Assembly: GCF_014336955.1 (NCBI RefSeq)
Contig: NZ_QRAI01000005.1
Coordinates: forward strand, 1 to 64,000
DNA: 64,000 nt
Direction: 5' to 3'
Origin: Saccharophagus sp. K07
Lineage (GTDB): Bacteria > Pseudomonadota > Gammaproteobacteria > Pseudomonadales > Cellvibrionaceae
How positions within the stretch are numbered: position 1 is the first letter of the stretch; every line of letters begins with the position of its first letter. The notes under the pieces were generated by a model. That model was not told where the DNA came from. It worked only from the letters and a program-made list of their open reading frames with translations, and did no database searches. Positions 27,290-35,845 of the stretch are shown piece after piece. Position numbers and translations under genes: made by a program.

Positions 27290-27887
27290 TTTGGAGAAGC
27301 TTCGGCGGCGCTGGCTGTTACTGGCCACCTCCGTCGTTGCCATAGCTGTATTCGCATTAGTCGAATTGACCGGCAGCACAGCGGTGGATTGGTTTGAATT
27401 CCGCCGTCAGGATATTGCATCCGGAGACCTCTGGCGTCTCTATACCAGTCAGTTTGTACATTTCGGCCTTTATCACACGGTTATGAATGCCGCCGGATTG
27501 CTTTTTATGGTGGTGGCTTTGTATTGGTTTCTGCCCTCGATCTGGCTGGTCATCGGTGTGACTCTTATACCGCTGATGGTCGGGCTAGGCATGTATATCC
27601 TGGCTCCCGATGTGGAATTTTATCGCGGCTTTTCCGGCGTTAATTACGGTATGTTGGCGATGGGGCTTTTGCTGGCAGTGCCACAACAGCGTTGGCTGTA
27701 TGGGTTCGCTTATTTGGTTGTTTTGGGAAAAATTCTGTATGAGCAGCAGCCGGGTTATGACGTGGATTATTTAAGGGAGGAAATTGGCGTGGCTGTTGCC
27801 ATTGAAGCGCATTTGGCCGGTTTTTGCGCTGGGAGTTTGCTGGGGTTTGTTGGGCTGATTAGGCAAAGTTTTACAAAAGCGTCTTGA
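27261..27887 (+). CDS. rhomboid-like intramembrane protease (rhombosortase type)
   Basis: This 208-residue membrane protein has about six hydrophobic segments. The rhomboid catalytic serine is in GFSGVNYG (Ser125) and the partner histidine in EAHLAGFCAG (His184). The segment SQFVHFGLYHTVMNAAGL fits the rhomboid HxxxxH/N region. Its small size and lack of extra domains resemble rhombosortases, which process proteins bearing GlyGly-CTERM tails in gammaproteobacteria. No protein in this window carries such a tail. It starts inside the DUF945 gene, with AAGG upstream of the ATG. A generic rhomboid protease is the alternative. Confidence 0.72.
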   Translation: MANLFHFRFDLEKLRRRWLLLATSVVAIAVFALVELTGSTAVDWFEFRRQDIASGDLWRLYTSQFVHFGLYHTVMNAAGLLFMVVALYWFLPSIWLVIGVTLIPLMVGLGMYILAPDVEFYRGFSGVNYGMLAMGLLLAVPQQRWLYGFAYLVVLGKILYEQQPGYDVDYLREEIGVAVAIEAHLAGFCAGSLLGFVGLIRQSFTKAS

Positions 27888-27898
27888 CTTTGAAGTGC

Positions 27899-28023
27899 CT
27901 CAAAAATCAGCCGAGTGTAGGCAGATTGGTTGCCGCCAGCGCGGAAGAACCGCAGTGTACAAGTAGTACATGAGGATTCCGAGCACTGCCGGCAGCCGAG
28001 AGGCCAAGTGCAGGCATTTTGAG
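27899..28023. repeat. 125-bp imperfect palindromic element
   Basis: The element is bounded by CTCAAAAATCAGCCGA at the left and GGCATTTTGAG at the right, so its ends are inverted copies of each other. The interior can fold into a long imperfect hairpin: GCCGCCAGCGCGGAA pairs loosely with ATTCCGAGCACTGCCGGC, and GTGTAC pairs with GTACAT around a 5-base loop. It fills the gap between convergent genes. It looks like a dispersed repeat of the REP/MITE type with an extra role as terminator. Only the outer ends recur elsewhere in this window (17008-17051). Confidence 0.65.
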
Positions 28024-28026
28024 AAT

Positions 28027-28311
28027 TTATTGCCAAAACTTACACAGGTAGGCGGTATCGCGCACTGCCTTTACCTTGAATTTTGAATTGCCTTCAACTT
28101 CGAATGTTTGTCCGTCGGTAAAAGACTGCCAAGTCTCTTCGCCAGCAAATTGCACGGACAGTTCGCCGCTGATCACAACCATGGTTTCTTTGGCTCCGGT
28201 GGAAAACTCGTACTCACCTTGCAACATAACCCCTACAGTGGCAGGCTGCACGCCGGTATTGAAACCGATGGATTTAACGTTTCCAGAAAAGTATTCATTG
28301 ACTTTCAGCAT
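28027..28311 (-). CDS. ppnP: pyrimidine/purine nucleoside phosphorylase
   Basis: This 94-residue single-cupin enzyme, formerly DUF1255/YaiE, splits a broad range of nucleosides with phosphate. Typical segments are NEYFSGNVKSIGF, ATVGVMLQGEYEFSTGAKETM, GELSVQF and the C-terminal FKVKAVRDTAYLCKF. The length equals the family's. The ATG is directly at the conserved N-terminus. It is a single gene, convergent with the rhomboid gene across the palindromic element, and divergent from cmoM. Confidence 0.93.
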   Translation of the reverse strand: MLKVNEYFSGNVKSIGFNTGVQPATVGVMLQGEYEFSTGAKETMVVISGELSVQFAGEETWQSFTDGQTFEVEGNSKFKVKAVRDTAYLCKFWQ

Positions 28312-28431
28312 AAAAGCGCCCTCAGATTGGAGGCGCGCATTATAGCGATTGCGGGTGTAAAACCATACTGGTTTTGTCGGCTGTGGTAATCCTGTAGCAA
28401 TGAGTGATAAGACGTATCAATAGGTAGTGAG

Positions 28432-29220
28432 ATGGCTAAACATCCGCAAGAAGATCGCAATTTTGACGATCTTGCGAAGCGCTTTCAAAGCAAAATTTAT
28501 GATTCCATGAAAGGCCGTTTGCGCTTGGCAGTGCTGCGTCGCGACATGGAGCTGCATCTGCCGCAGCAGCCATTGAATATTCTGGATGTCGGTGCAGGGC
28601 AGGGGCAGTGGGCGCTGGAAATGCTGCGCAAGGGCAACAGGGTGCAGCTGACAGATATCTCCGCCGAAATGTTGGCGCTCGCCAAGAATAATATTGGCCA
28701 GTCAGATTTACCTGAAGACCAAAAAGTCGCGGTTCGTTACTTGCAAACGCCTTTGCAGGAATTGAGTTCATCTCTGAGTGAAAAATTTGATCTGGTAGCC
28801 TGCCATGCTGTGTTGGAATGGTTGGATGAACCGGAGAAAATTTTTACCTGGATTTCTCCCTTGCTAAAGGAAAATGGCTGGTGCTCGCTGATTTTTTATA
28901 ATTTAAACGGTTTGATTTTTAAAAATCTTTTGCGGGCGAATTATAAAAAGGTCATCAAACGCGATTTTCGCGGCTCAGTTGGCGGGCTTACACCGCTTAA
29001 TCCTCTGGTTCCCCAGGATGTGATCGAATGGGCGAAAAATGCGGGTTATGAGGTGGTTTGTCAAAGCGGTATTCGCGTTTTTCACGATTATGTACTGGAC
29101 AAAAACAACTATCAAAAAGACCCGGATACGGTAGAAAAATTGGAGCTTTTATATTCTCAGCAAGAACCCTATCGCGATCTTGGGCGTTACATGCACTTGT
29201 TGTTGCGGCGAATAGCCTAA
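28432..29220 (+). CDS. cmoM: tRNA 5-carboxymethoxyuridine methyltransferase CmoM
   Basis: This SAM-dependent enzyme (formerly SmtA) makes the methyl ester of cmo5U at wobble position 34 in certain tRNAs. The 262 residues begin EDRNFDDLAKRFQSKIYDS and have the SAM motif ILDVGAGQGQWALEM, followed by VQLTDISAEML and VACHAVLEWLDEP. The C-terminal half has LIFYNLNGLIFKNLLRANY and LTPLNPLVPQDV, typical of the family. The stop lies six bases from the convergent J-domain gene. The ATG is preceded by GGTAGTGAG, a weak site. Confidence 0.9.
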   Translation: MAKHPQEDRNFDDLAKRFQSKIYDSMKGRLRLAVLRRDMELHLPQQPLNILDVGAGQGQWALEMLRKGNRVQLTDISAEMLALAKNNIGQSDLPEDQKVAVRYLQTPLQELSSSLSEKFDLVACHAVLEWLDEPEKIFTWISPLLKENGWCSLIFYNLNGLIFKNLLRANYKKVIKRDFRGSVGGLTPLNPLVPQDVIEWAKNAGYEVVCQSGIRVFHDYVLDKNNYQKDPDTVEKLELLYSQQEPYRDLGRYMHLLLRRIA

Positions 29221-29226
29221 CGATCA

Positions 29227-29910
29227 TTATTTATCATTGAGCAAAATGTCGCGCGCTTGATTGACGCGCGCGGCGAGAAAATCGCTGCCGCCCCTGTCAG
29301 GATGCAATTTATTGATCAGCCTTCTATGCGCTGCAATGATTTCTTCACGTGTTGGATTGCCGGATAAACCCAAAATTTGTAAGGCTTCATCGCGGCTGGG
29401 ATTGGCAAAAGACGGAGCCTGTTGTTGTGTGCCGGAAAATTTATGGCCTTTGCGCGCGAAACGGATAAGGTAATAGGATTTTATATCGCGGTCGCGATAA
29501 TAATTTTCCAATTCCGTCAGCTCATCATCGGTTAGATCTTCAATGTTTTTTCCCGCGCATGGGCCTTGAATAATTGAACCGCGCACTTGGCCGCTTTGTA
29601 CGGTGATTTGGACGTTTAGATGTTCGGTTTTAAACGATGCTACTCCGCCAGAGCGGGAAAGCCAGAGAGGCAGAAGCCGCATCGCGGTCTGGATGCCGAA
29701 TTTCAACAGCGGCAGAATTCCCGCGATAACCGCACCCATCCAATGCATTCTGCCGGTGATAACGCCAATCAACAAAACACCCGCCAGCCCAAATATCAAA
29801 ACCTTGAGCAACATAGAACGTTGGCGCTCAGGCGAGAGCTTCTTGTATTTTTTAATTCCACTGAACAATAAAAACAGTAGAGCGACGAGAAATAGCAGTT
29901 TCACAATCAT
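29227..29910 (-). CDS. membrane-anchored protein with C-terminal J-domain
   Basis: This 227-residue protein has two N-terminal membrane segments (about 1-18 and 36-56) and perhaps a third hydrophobic stretch near 60-85. A soluble middle containing IEDLTDDELTELENYYRD follows. The C-terminal J-domain ends in HRRLINKLHPDRGGSDFLAARVNQ (parts), with the essential HPD. A membrane anchor plus C-terminal J-domain recalls the DjlA-unrelated, TIM14-like group that recruits DnaK to a membrane site. The client is unknown. It lies between convergent cmoM and ppx, the latter in the same direction. Confidence 0.85.
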   Translation of the reverse strand: MIVKLLFLVALLFLLFSGIKKYKKLSPERQRSMLLKVLIFGLAGVLLIGVITGRMHWMGAVIAGILPLLKFGIQTAMRLLPLWLSRSGGVASFKTEHLNVQITVQSGQVRGSIIQGPCAGKNIEDLTDDELTELENYYRDRDIKSYYLIRFARKGHKFSGTQQQAPSFANPSRDEALQILGLSGNPTREEIIAAHRRLINKLHPDRGGSDFLAARVNQARDILLNDK

Positions 29911-29921
29911 AATGAGCTGCT

Positions 29922-31403
29922 TTAGGACTCTAGAATTTTTAGATCGATGCCCATTTCGCGGAAATATTCCGCTTCTTTTTCCAGACCTGCGGTGGTGAGG
30001 GGATTTTCTTCCAGCCAGCCTTTATGGAAGATCAGGGAATAGTGATGATTTGTTTGTTTCAATATCGGAAGTTCGGCCTGATCTTCGCGCCGCCGGTGGA
30101 GAACCACTGCCAGACGCAAGCAAACCAGCATGGGTAACAATGCCTGACGGACTTTCTTTTCCAATCCATCAAAACGATCGTCGTGAATTTTTTTGCGATG
30201 CGCCCGCACCAGACAAGCCAAAATATGTTGTTCGTAACGGCCAAATCCGGCGAGGTCGCTATGACGAAGAATGTAATAGCCGTGGTTGTGATAACCCGAA
30301 TGTGAAATACCGAGCCCGACTTCGTGCAGTTGCGCCGCCCACGTGAGAATTTTGCTGCGCGATACGCCGGGGATGATCGGTGCGTTGACTTGTCCCCAGA
30401 AGGTAATAGCTGTGCGGGCTACGCGTTCGGCTTGGGCGATATCGACGTTGTACTGGCTTTGCAATTTGGCAACGGCGGCGTAACGCGCATCGATATTGTT
30501 AAAGCGGCCAACCGTGTCGTAAATCAATCCTTCTTTTAAAGAAGCGTCGGCGACGTGGACTTTCTCTATTTTTAATTGGTCGAATATGGCTCGCAGAATT
30601 GCTATGCCCGCAGGCAATACGTCTCTGCGCAGCTTGGGCATGGAATCCAGAACCTTATCGCTGTCGTCGATCACGGCAGCGCTGAGTTCTCGCAGGGAAG
30701 AAGCGCGGATCATGGTACCGCCGTCCACCGGTGCGAGAAGGTCGGCGATTGCGCGCATGGTGCCGGAGGTTCCATACACCAGGTCCCAGCCTTTTTTCAG
30801 GTAAACGGGGCGGACGGATTCCAGTTCGGCACAGGCGGCGAGATAGGCAGCGCGCATGCCACGGGCGCTGACGTGGTGTTTGAGATCGTATTTTTCGGCA
30901 TAGACAACACAGCCGAAACTGGCGCTTTCCAGAAGCTCGGGCTCTAAATCCCGGCCGATGATCAGTTCAGTACTGGCGCCGCCAATGTCGATGACGAGGC
31001 GGCGGTTTTCATCGCTGGCGACGCAGTGGGCGAGGCCTTTATAGACGAGACGCGCTTCTTCGAAGCCGGAGATGATCTCGATTGGGTGGCCTAATGCCTG
31101 TTCGGCTTCCTGCAGAAAATCTTCGGCATTTTTGGCGGAGCGCAAACTTTTGGTGCCGACGGCGCGAACCTGTGATGTGGGGATGTCGCGCAGTCGTTCG
31201 GAGAATCGTTTGAGACACTGTATGGCCCGTTCCCGGGCGTCTTCGGCGAGGGTTCCGGATTGCATGCCGCGCGCGATCTGCACCATATCCTTTTCCCGAT
31301 CCACCGTTTCCACTGTATCTTGGTTTACGCGACAGATAATCATGTGAAAACTGTTGGATCCCAGATCCACGGCGGCGAAGTAGGGGGATTCAAAACTTTG
31401 CAT
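29922..31403 (-). CDS. ppx: exopolyphosphatase (Ppx/GppA family)
   Basis: This 493-residue enzyme removes phosphate from the ends of polyphosphate, or converts pppGpp to ppGpp in the sister branch. It has the ASKHA-fold motifs AAVDLGSNSFHM at the N-terminus, RAVGTKSLRSAKN, the catalytic SGFEEARLVYKG and VIDIGGASTELIIG. A C-terminal HD-like helical domain includes HEVGLGISHSGYHNHGYYI. Length near 500 residues favours Ppx over the shorter type. The ATG at 31403 is taken; a TTG three codons upstream is also possible. It is divergent from msrA. Confidence 0.92.
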   Translation of the reverse strand: MQSFESPYFAAVDLGSNSFHMIICRVNQDTVETVDREKDMVQIARGMQSGTLAEDARERAIQCLKRFSERLRDIPTSQVRAVGTKSLRSAKNAEDFLQEAEQALGHPIEIISGFEEARLVYKGLAHCVASDENRRLVIDIGGASTELIIGRDLEPELLESASFGCVVYAEKYDLKHHVSARGMRAAYLAACAELESVRPVYLKKGWDLVYGTSGTMRAIADLLAPVDGGTMIRASSLRELSAAVIDDSDKVLDSMPKLRRDVLPAGIAILRAIFDQLKIEKVHVADASLKEGLIYDTVGRFNNIDARYAAVAKLQSQYNVDIAQAERVARTAITFWGQVNAPIIPGVSRSKILTWAAQLHEVGLGISHSGYHNHGYYILRHSDLAGFGRYEQHILACLVRAHRKKIHDDRFDGLEKKVRQALLPMLVCLRLAVVLHRRREDQAELPILKQTNHHYSLIFHKGWLEENPLTTAGLEKEAEYFREMGIDLKILES

Positions 31404-31551
31404 GAAAAGCAATCGCGGCTGAAATGGGTATAGAGAATAACAACAAATAGCTGCGCTCGTAACCGCAGGCGCGGTAAAAAGTCTAATAATTGATCTTTCG
31501 ATCAGGTACTTATAACGGCCTTTCAGAGGCGGTTAACAACGAGGAGGCGAT

Positions 31552-32208
31552 ATGTGGGGTTTCGATACAAGAAAGATGGTAATGCCACGGCCTGAGGACG
31601 CTTTGCCTGGGCGCTCTGAGGCGATGCGGGTTCCCGAGCGACATGCCGTGCTCGGCACATCCCTAAAGGATTACCCACCAGGTACCGCCAAAGCCTTGTT
31701 TGGTATGGGGTGCTTTTGGGGGGCTGAGCGGCTGTTTTGGCAACAGGAAGGCGTGTACTCCACGGCGGTTGGTTATAGCGCTGGTTTTACGCCCAATCCA
31801 ACCTATGAAGAAGTCTGCTCCGGTCAAACCGGCCACAACGAGGTGGTGCTGGTGGTCTATTGGACCGACAAACTGGCGTATACCGATTTGCTGAAGCTGT
31901 TCTGGGAAAATCACAATCCCACCCAGGGCATGCGCCAGGCAAACGATAGAGGCACACAGTACAGGTCCGGCATCTACTATTTCGACGCTGAGCAGCAAAG
32001 CGCCGCAGAAGCGTCGCGGGCGATCTATCAACAGCTGTTGGCAGAGCGGGACGCAGGCACTGTGACCACCGAGATTCTGGCGGCGCAGCCCTTTTATTTC
32101 GCCGAGCCTTACCACCAGCAATATCTGGCCAAGAATCCGAATGGCTATTGCAACCTGCAAACCCTGGCCAAATCCGGCCTGCCGGCTTTTGCAGTGGAGA
32201 AAGTCTAA
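31552..32208 (+). CDS. msrA: peptide methionine sulfoxide reductase MsrA
   Basis: This enzyme reduces methionine-S-sulfoxide in proteins. The catalytic Cys54 is in [35 protein letters not shown] and [11 protein letters not shown]-like sequence ([19 protein letters not shown]) follow, then [10 protein letters not shown]. The N-terminal extension of about 45 residues ([13 protein letters not shown]) is the E. coli-like form. No fused MsrB domain is present. GAGGAGG sits before the ATG, an excellent site. The stop overlaps by four bases with the end of the convergent FlhB-like gene. Confidence 0.95.
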   Translation: MWGFDTRKMVMPRPEDALPGRSEAMRVPERHAVLGTSLKDYPPGTAKALFGMGCFWGAERLFWQQEGVYSTAVGYSAGFTPNPTYEEVCSGQTGHNEVVLVVYWTDKLAYTDLLKLFWENHNPTQGMRQANDRGTQYRSGIYYFDAEQQSAAEASRAIYQQLLAERDAGTVTTEILAAQPFYFAEPYHQQYLAKNPNGYCNLQTLAKSGLPAFAVEKV

Positions 32209-32516
32209 ATCTGCGGCCCCGAATTGAGAGGCGGTATAGGGGGGACGGAATCCGGCATGCGCAGGCGATAGGCGAAGGCAATTACATGGGCGACGGCGAT
32301 ATATAACTCTTCTGGGATATGGTCGCCGATTTCGATCTGGGTCAGCAGTTCCACTAACGCCGGGTTATCGCATAGCGGCACTCCGTGCTCGCGAGCGAGT
32401 GCAATAATCTGCTCCGCCTCGGCTCCTTCTCCCTTGGCTGTGACCTGCGGAGCGCCGCGCCCGTCGTAAAACAGGGCGACCGCTTTTTCAAGTTTGGGGC
32501 GCAGCGACTGGCTCAT
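32205..32516 (-). CDS. stand-alone FlhB C-terminal-domain protein
   Basis: This 103-residue protein corresponds to the cytoplasmic C-terminal domain of the flagellar export switch FlhB. It carries [38 protein letters not shown] and the family end [23 protein letters not shown] (parts). It has neither membrane helices nor the NPTH self-cleavage motif: it begins where the cleaved domain would. Such short forms occur next to fliK-like genes in Pseudomonas relatives. A role in switching export or in binding the export apparatus is inferred. It overlaps the fliK-like gene by one base (TGATG). Confidence 0.85.
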   Translation of the reverse strand: MSQSLRPKLEKAVALFYDGRGAPQVTAKGEGAEAEQIIALAREHGVPLCDNPALVELLTQIEIGDHIPEELYIAVAHVIAFAYRLRMPDSVPPIPPLNSGPQI

Positions 32517-34144
32517 CAGGTTTTGATATCGATCAGTGAATAATCAAGGCGAATTTTTTGTTCCGGTGGCGGATTTTGCGAGCAGCGCAAGTCTTTGACG
32601 ATCATTCCCTGCTTCTCCAGGTCTTCTTTCAGTTCCATCAGATGTTCGCTCGCCAGTTCACGCAGCGATTTTTGTTCAGTCCAAAGGGTTGCTTCGACAT
32701 TTTTCTCATACACGCTGATTTCCGCAGCCAACTCGCCCATGTGATCCAGCTCCAGCTGCATAAACACTTTCCAGCGACCGGTTTTGGTCCTTTCTTTTTT
32801 GTTCCGCTTTTTGCCCGGTTCATCTTTTTCCGCAATACGGGGTTCGACGATATTCAGGTAGAGATTGCCGTAGGCGTATGGCAGCTTTAATGGAATATCC
32901 AGATGCCATTGCGCGGGTGCCGTTGGGTCGTTGAGTTGATTGCTCAGAGTTCTGATCTGCTGCAGCTGCACCTGGGCCAGGCTTTTCCCCACCAGTTGTT
33001 GCACGGCTTGCGCCAGCCCTTGACGTTTGTCTGCCGCCTGCATTTGGCGCTTGTGATGGGGCGTCAGAATCTCAAGCAGGCCGGAAAACAACTGCTCCAG
33101 AACCCCCGCTGCGGGAAGTGCTTTTGCTGAAATTGGCGGCGTGCTAACCAAAGAGGGAGCCAGTTGAGTTAATTGAGCCAGCGTCCCTTTCGTATCTGTA
33201 TCCGCTAGCGATGATGGACGACTCGGGCGCGGTTGCTCTGCCAGTTCGACCAAACGTCGCTCATAAAAGATGCCACTTTCAATCACGGCTTTTTGCAGAA
33301 GGGATGGGCCTTTGGGCAAAGCAAGAACCGCCGGGTCGACCGCTAATTGCTTGACATTGTCCAGCAATTTGCCGAGCTGCCTCAGTGGTGATTGGGGCGG
33401 AAGCTGCGGTGCAGCTTGCAAGCGCTGTTGCACTTGATCACTCAGTTGCAGCAACGTTTTCAATGGTTGTGCGGCAGGCAGGGCTTGCGCAAGCGTAGTT
33501 GTTATCGCCGTTTGCTGAGTTGGCGTTAATGGCGCAGATGTTGAGGCTTTGGCTGGTGCCGAGGCCAAAGGTAAGTGGGGCGAAGGCGCTGCCTTGACCT
33601 CATTGCGTATTGGTAGCTGGTTGATTGGTAACGGTTTGCCATCCGGGACTAAAGCTCTGCCATCCGCTACCGGGATTTTCCCGGAGATTTCATTCGTGAT
33701 TGAAGGCAGGGTTGCGTTGGTCGTGGTGGAATTGCCAGTGGCCGACACTGGTGGCGCGAGAGCGGAATTCTGTATTTGCGGTGGCAGAACCAATAAACCG
33801 CGCGGAGTGACCAGCACCTGCACCTGAGCTGAACGGGAAATCGCCAGATTGGTCAGGGTGGTAACAGTCTGGTTCTTGATCGACAGCTCCACCAGCTTGA
33901 CCTCCGGATCCTGCAAGACGGATTGCAGAGTCTTTTGCGCTGGGGTGTTTTTCGTCGGGTTCTGCTGCAGGTCCTGCAACAATTGTTGTCGTTCCTTATC
34001 GGCGATCACCACAATCTGGGTGACTTCTGCATTCACTCGCTGACCGATTTGCAACTTAAGGTCCGTCAGTATCTGCTGTAGCTCAGGCGCTATCACCTTG
34101 GCTGCTGATGGGTCACTGGCGGTTGGTTTGGGGTCGATGAGCAT
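32516..34144 (-). CDS. FliK-like hook-length control protein
   Basis: This 542-residue protein has a long Gln/Ala/Pro/Thr-rich N-terminal part of low complexity (about 1-330). Its compact C-terminal domain carries AQWHLDIPLKLPYAYGNLYLNI, WKVFMQLELDHMGELAAEISV, LWTEQKSLRELASEHLMEL and DLRCSQNPPP, matching the flagellar hook-length control (Flg_hook/FliK C) family. No other flagellar gene is in the window. This and the short FlhB-like gene form a pair that sits beside ccmA in several Pseudomonas relatives as I recall. It could be a second FliK rather than the main one. Confidence 0.82.
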   Translation of the reverse strand: MLIDPKPTASDPSAAKVIAPELQQILTDLKLQIGQRVNAEVTQIVVIADKERQQLLQDLQQNPTKNTPAQKTLQSVLQDPEVKLVELSIKNQTVTTLTNLAISRSAQVQVLVTPRGLLVLPPQIQNSALAPPVSATGNSTTTNATLPSITNEISGKIPVADGRALVPDGKPLPINQLPIRNEVKAAPSPHLPLASAPAKASTSAPLTPTQQTAITTTLAQALPAAQPLKTLLQLSDQVQQRLQAAPQLPPQSPLRQLGKLLDNVKQLAVDPAVLALPKGPSLLQKAVIESGIFYERRLVELAEQPRPSRPSSLADTDTKGTLAQLTQLAPSLVSTPPISAKALPAAGVLEQLFSGLLEILTPHHKRQMQAADKRQGLAQAVQQLVGKSLAQVQLQQIRTLSNQLNDPTAPAQWHLDIPLKLPYAYGNLYLNIVEPRIAEKDEPGKKRNKKERTKTGRWKVFMQLELDHMGELAAEISVYEKNVEATLWTEQKSLRELASEHLMELKEDLEKQGMIVKDLRCSQNPPPEQKIRLDYSLIDIKT

Positions 34145-34453
34145 GGGGAAGCAGGCTGCTGGGATGTGTATTTAACCATAGCACCCGGAAGCGTTCGCCA
34201 GCTGAGATCTATGGTTTTTCTAATGGAAAACATTGCATTTCTTATCTGTAGGGCTAGGGAAATTTTTTGAGAGAACTTTCAATTCTCTGATATAAGCACT
34301 TGAAACCATTGGGATTTGCGACGATTATGCCGCACTTGTTATGCGCCAGGATGGAAAGAACAACCTGTTGCGCTGAGCTAAACTGACCTGGCGGTGGCAT
34401 AATCCGCTGCGTTGCCCAAGGGCCCTTAATCCATCAATTGACCGGAAGCTTGC
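34145..34453. other. divergent promoter region between fliK-like gene and ccmA
   Basis: No gene lies in this gap. It contains a good rightward sigma-70 promoter (34267-34296) that gives ccmA a leader of about 150 bases. The short inverted repeat GAGA...TCTC inside the spacer could be a binding site. The leftward promoter of the fliK-like gene was not found. Confidence 0.5.
34267..34296 (+). promoter_or_regulatory. sigma-70-type promoter for the ccm operon
   Basis: TTGAGA and TATAAG are separated by 18 bases, with an A/T-rich stretch just before the -35. The predicted start of transcription is near 34303. The ccm genes follow in one direction with short gaps. Confidence 0.6.
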
Positions 34454-35116
34454 GTGCCGAGTTTAGAATTCCACCAATTCACGTGCCTGCGGGACGGTCA
34501 TCCTCTATTCCATCCTTTGACGTTTTCACTCAGCGGCGGCGAGATCGTGCAAATCTCCGGGCCGAACGGCGCCGGCAAAACCACCTTTTTGCGCGCTATG
34601 TGCGGATTGTTTGACGAATGGAGCGGGGAGATGCGCTGGCGAGGAGAATCCCTGCGCACGCCCAACTTTTCCATGCGCAGTGAGCTGCTTTATCTCGGTC
34701 ACCAGCCCGGAGTGAAAAAGTCGCTGACGGCGGCAGAAAATTTGCGCTGGTTTTTTGGTGTGCAGGGTTTGTCGTTCCCGGGAGATATTCACTCCGCGCT
34801 CGCTCAGGTCGGTCTGGCAGGGTATGAAGATACCTTTTGTTATCAGATGTCCGCCGGTCAGATGCGGCGGGTGGCATTGGCCCGTTTGTACGTTACCCAG
34901 GAACCAGTTTGGATTCTTGACGAGCCGTTCACAGCAATTGACCGTTTTGGCGTGAAGCATCTCGAAACTTTGCTGCAACGGCACGTCTCTAATGGGGGCT
35001 TAGTGATACTAACCACGCACCAGCCTCTGGCAATCGATGGGGTGCGTTTGATCGAATTGCAGCCTTTTGCCGGCGCCAGCTTGGCGAGCGATGAATTGGT
35101 AGAGGGCGAGCAATGA
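34454..35116 (+). CDS. ccmA: cytochrome c maturation ATPase CcmA
   Basis: This is the ATP-binding subunit (220 residues) of the CcmABCD complex that releases holo-CcmE for haem delivery. It carries Walker A GPNGAGKTT, the signature-like MSAGQMRRVALAR, Walker B VWILDEPFTA, and the H-loop THQPL. The start is GTG, with GGAAG seven bases upstream; the first residues (PSLEFHQFTCLRDGHPLF) match the family. Its stop overlaps the ccmB start (ATGA). First gene of the ccm run. Confidence 0.95.
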   Translation: MPSLEFHQFTCLRDGHPLFHPLTFSLSGGEIVQISGPNGAGKTTFLRAMCGLFDEWSGEMRWRGESLRTPNFSMRSELLYLGHQPGVKKSLTAAENLRWFFGVQGLSFPGDIHSALAQVGLAGYEDTFCYQMSAGQMRRVALARLYVTQEPVWILDEPFTAIDRFGVKHLETLLQRHVSNGGLVILTTHQPLAIDGVRLIELQPFAGASLASDELVEGEQ

Positions 35117-35805
35117 CGGTTGAGACCTTTAGCCTGCGCCGGGCATTTGTTGCCGGGTTGCGTCGGGAACTGGTGTTGTCGTACCGACACAAGGGCGATT
35201 TGGCAAACCCGCTGATCTTTTTCCTTATGGTCGTTGTCTTCACACCGCTTGGTATTAGTGAAGATCCGCGTATGCTGACTAAGATCGCACCCGGGATGTT
35301 GTGGGTGATCGCTCTGCTGGCCACCTTGTTATCCCTCGATGGATTGTTTCGCAGTGACTATGACGATGGGTCGCTGGAGCAGATGGTGCTCAGCCCCCAG
35401 CCTTTGGGACTGTTGGTATTGACCAAGGTTTTTGCCCATTGGTTGTTGACCGGGGTGCCTTTAACATTGCTGGCCCCGGTGCTGGGTGTGATGTTGCAGA
35501 TGCCCGGTGATGGCTACGGTGTGCTGGTGTTGTCGCTGCTGGTGGGCACCGGCAGCTTGAGTCTGATTGGTGCTATAGGTGCGGCTCTGACCGTGGGGTT
35601 GCGCAAAGGTGGGTTGCTGCTGTCTTTGATCATCATGCCGTTTTACGTGCCGGTTTTGATCTTCGGCAGCGGCGCGGTCAAGAATGCCATCGAAGGTTTT
35701 CCGGTAGGGGCGGAGCTGGCGATACTGTGCGCCATGCTGGTTGGCTGGTGTATGTTTGCGCCTCTCGCTATCGCCGGTGCCTTGAAAATTAGTGTGCGCG
35801 CGTGA
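35113..35805 (+). CDS. ccmB: haem exporter subunit CcmB
   Basis: This 230-residue inner-membrane partner of CcmA has six hydrophobic segments. It matches the family with RRELVLSYRHKGDLANPLIFFLMV (parts), the membrane-proximal LFRSDYDDGSLEQMVLSP and a Gly-rich later half (GAIGAALTVGLRKGGLLLSL in part). It overlaps ccmA by four bases (ATGA), so the two proteins are made in step. A 40-base gap with GAGAAGG separates it from ccmC. Confidence 0.95.
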   Translation: MTVETFSLRRAFVAGLRRELVLSYRHKGDLANPLIFFLMVVVFTPLGISEDPRMLTKIAPGMLWVIALLATLLSLDGLFRSDYDDGSLEQMVLSPQPLGLLVLTKVFAHWLLTGVPLTLLAPVLGVMLQMPGDGYGVLVLSLLVGTGSLSLIGAIGAALTVGLRKGGLLLSLIIMPFYVPVLIFGSGAVKNAIEGFPVGAELAILCAMLVGWCMFAPLAIAGALKISVRA

Positions 35806-35845
35806 TGGCGTGCTGAACAGATTCCAATAAGAGAAGGTTAATAAC

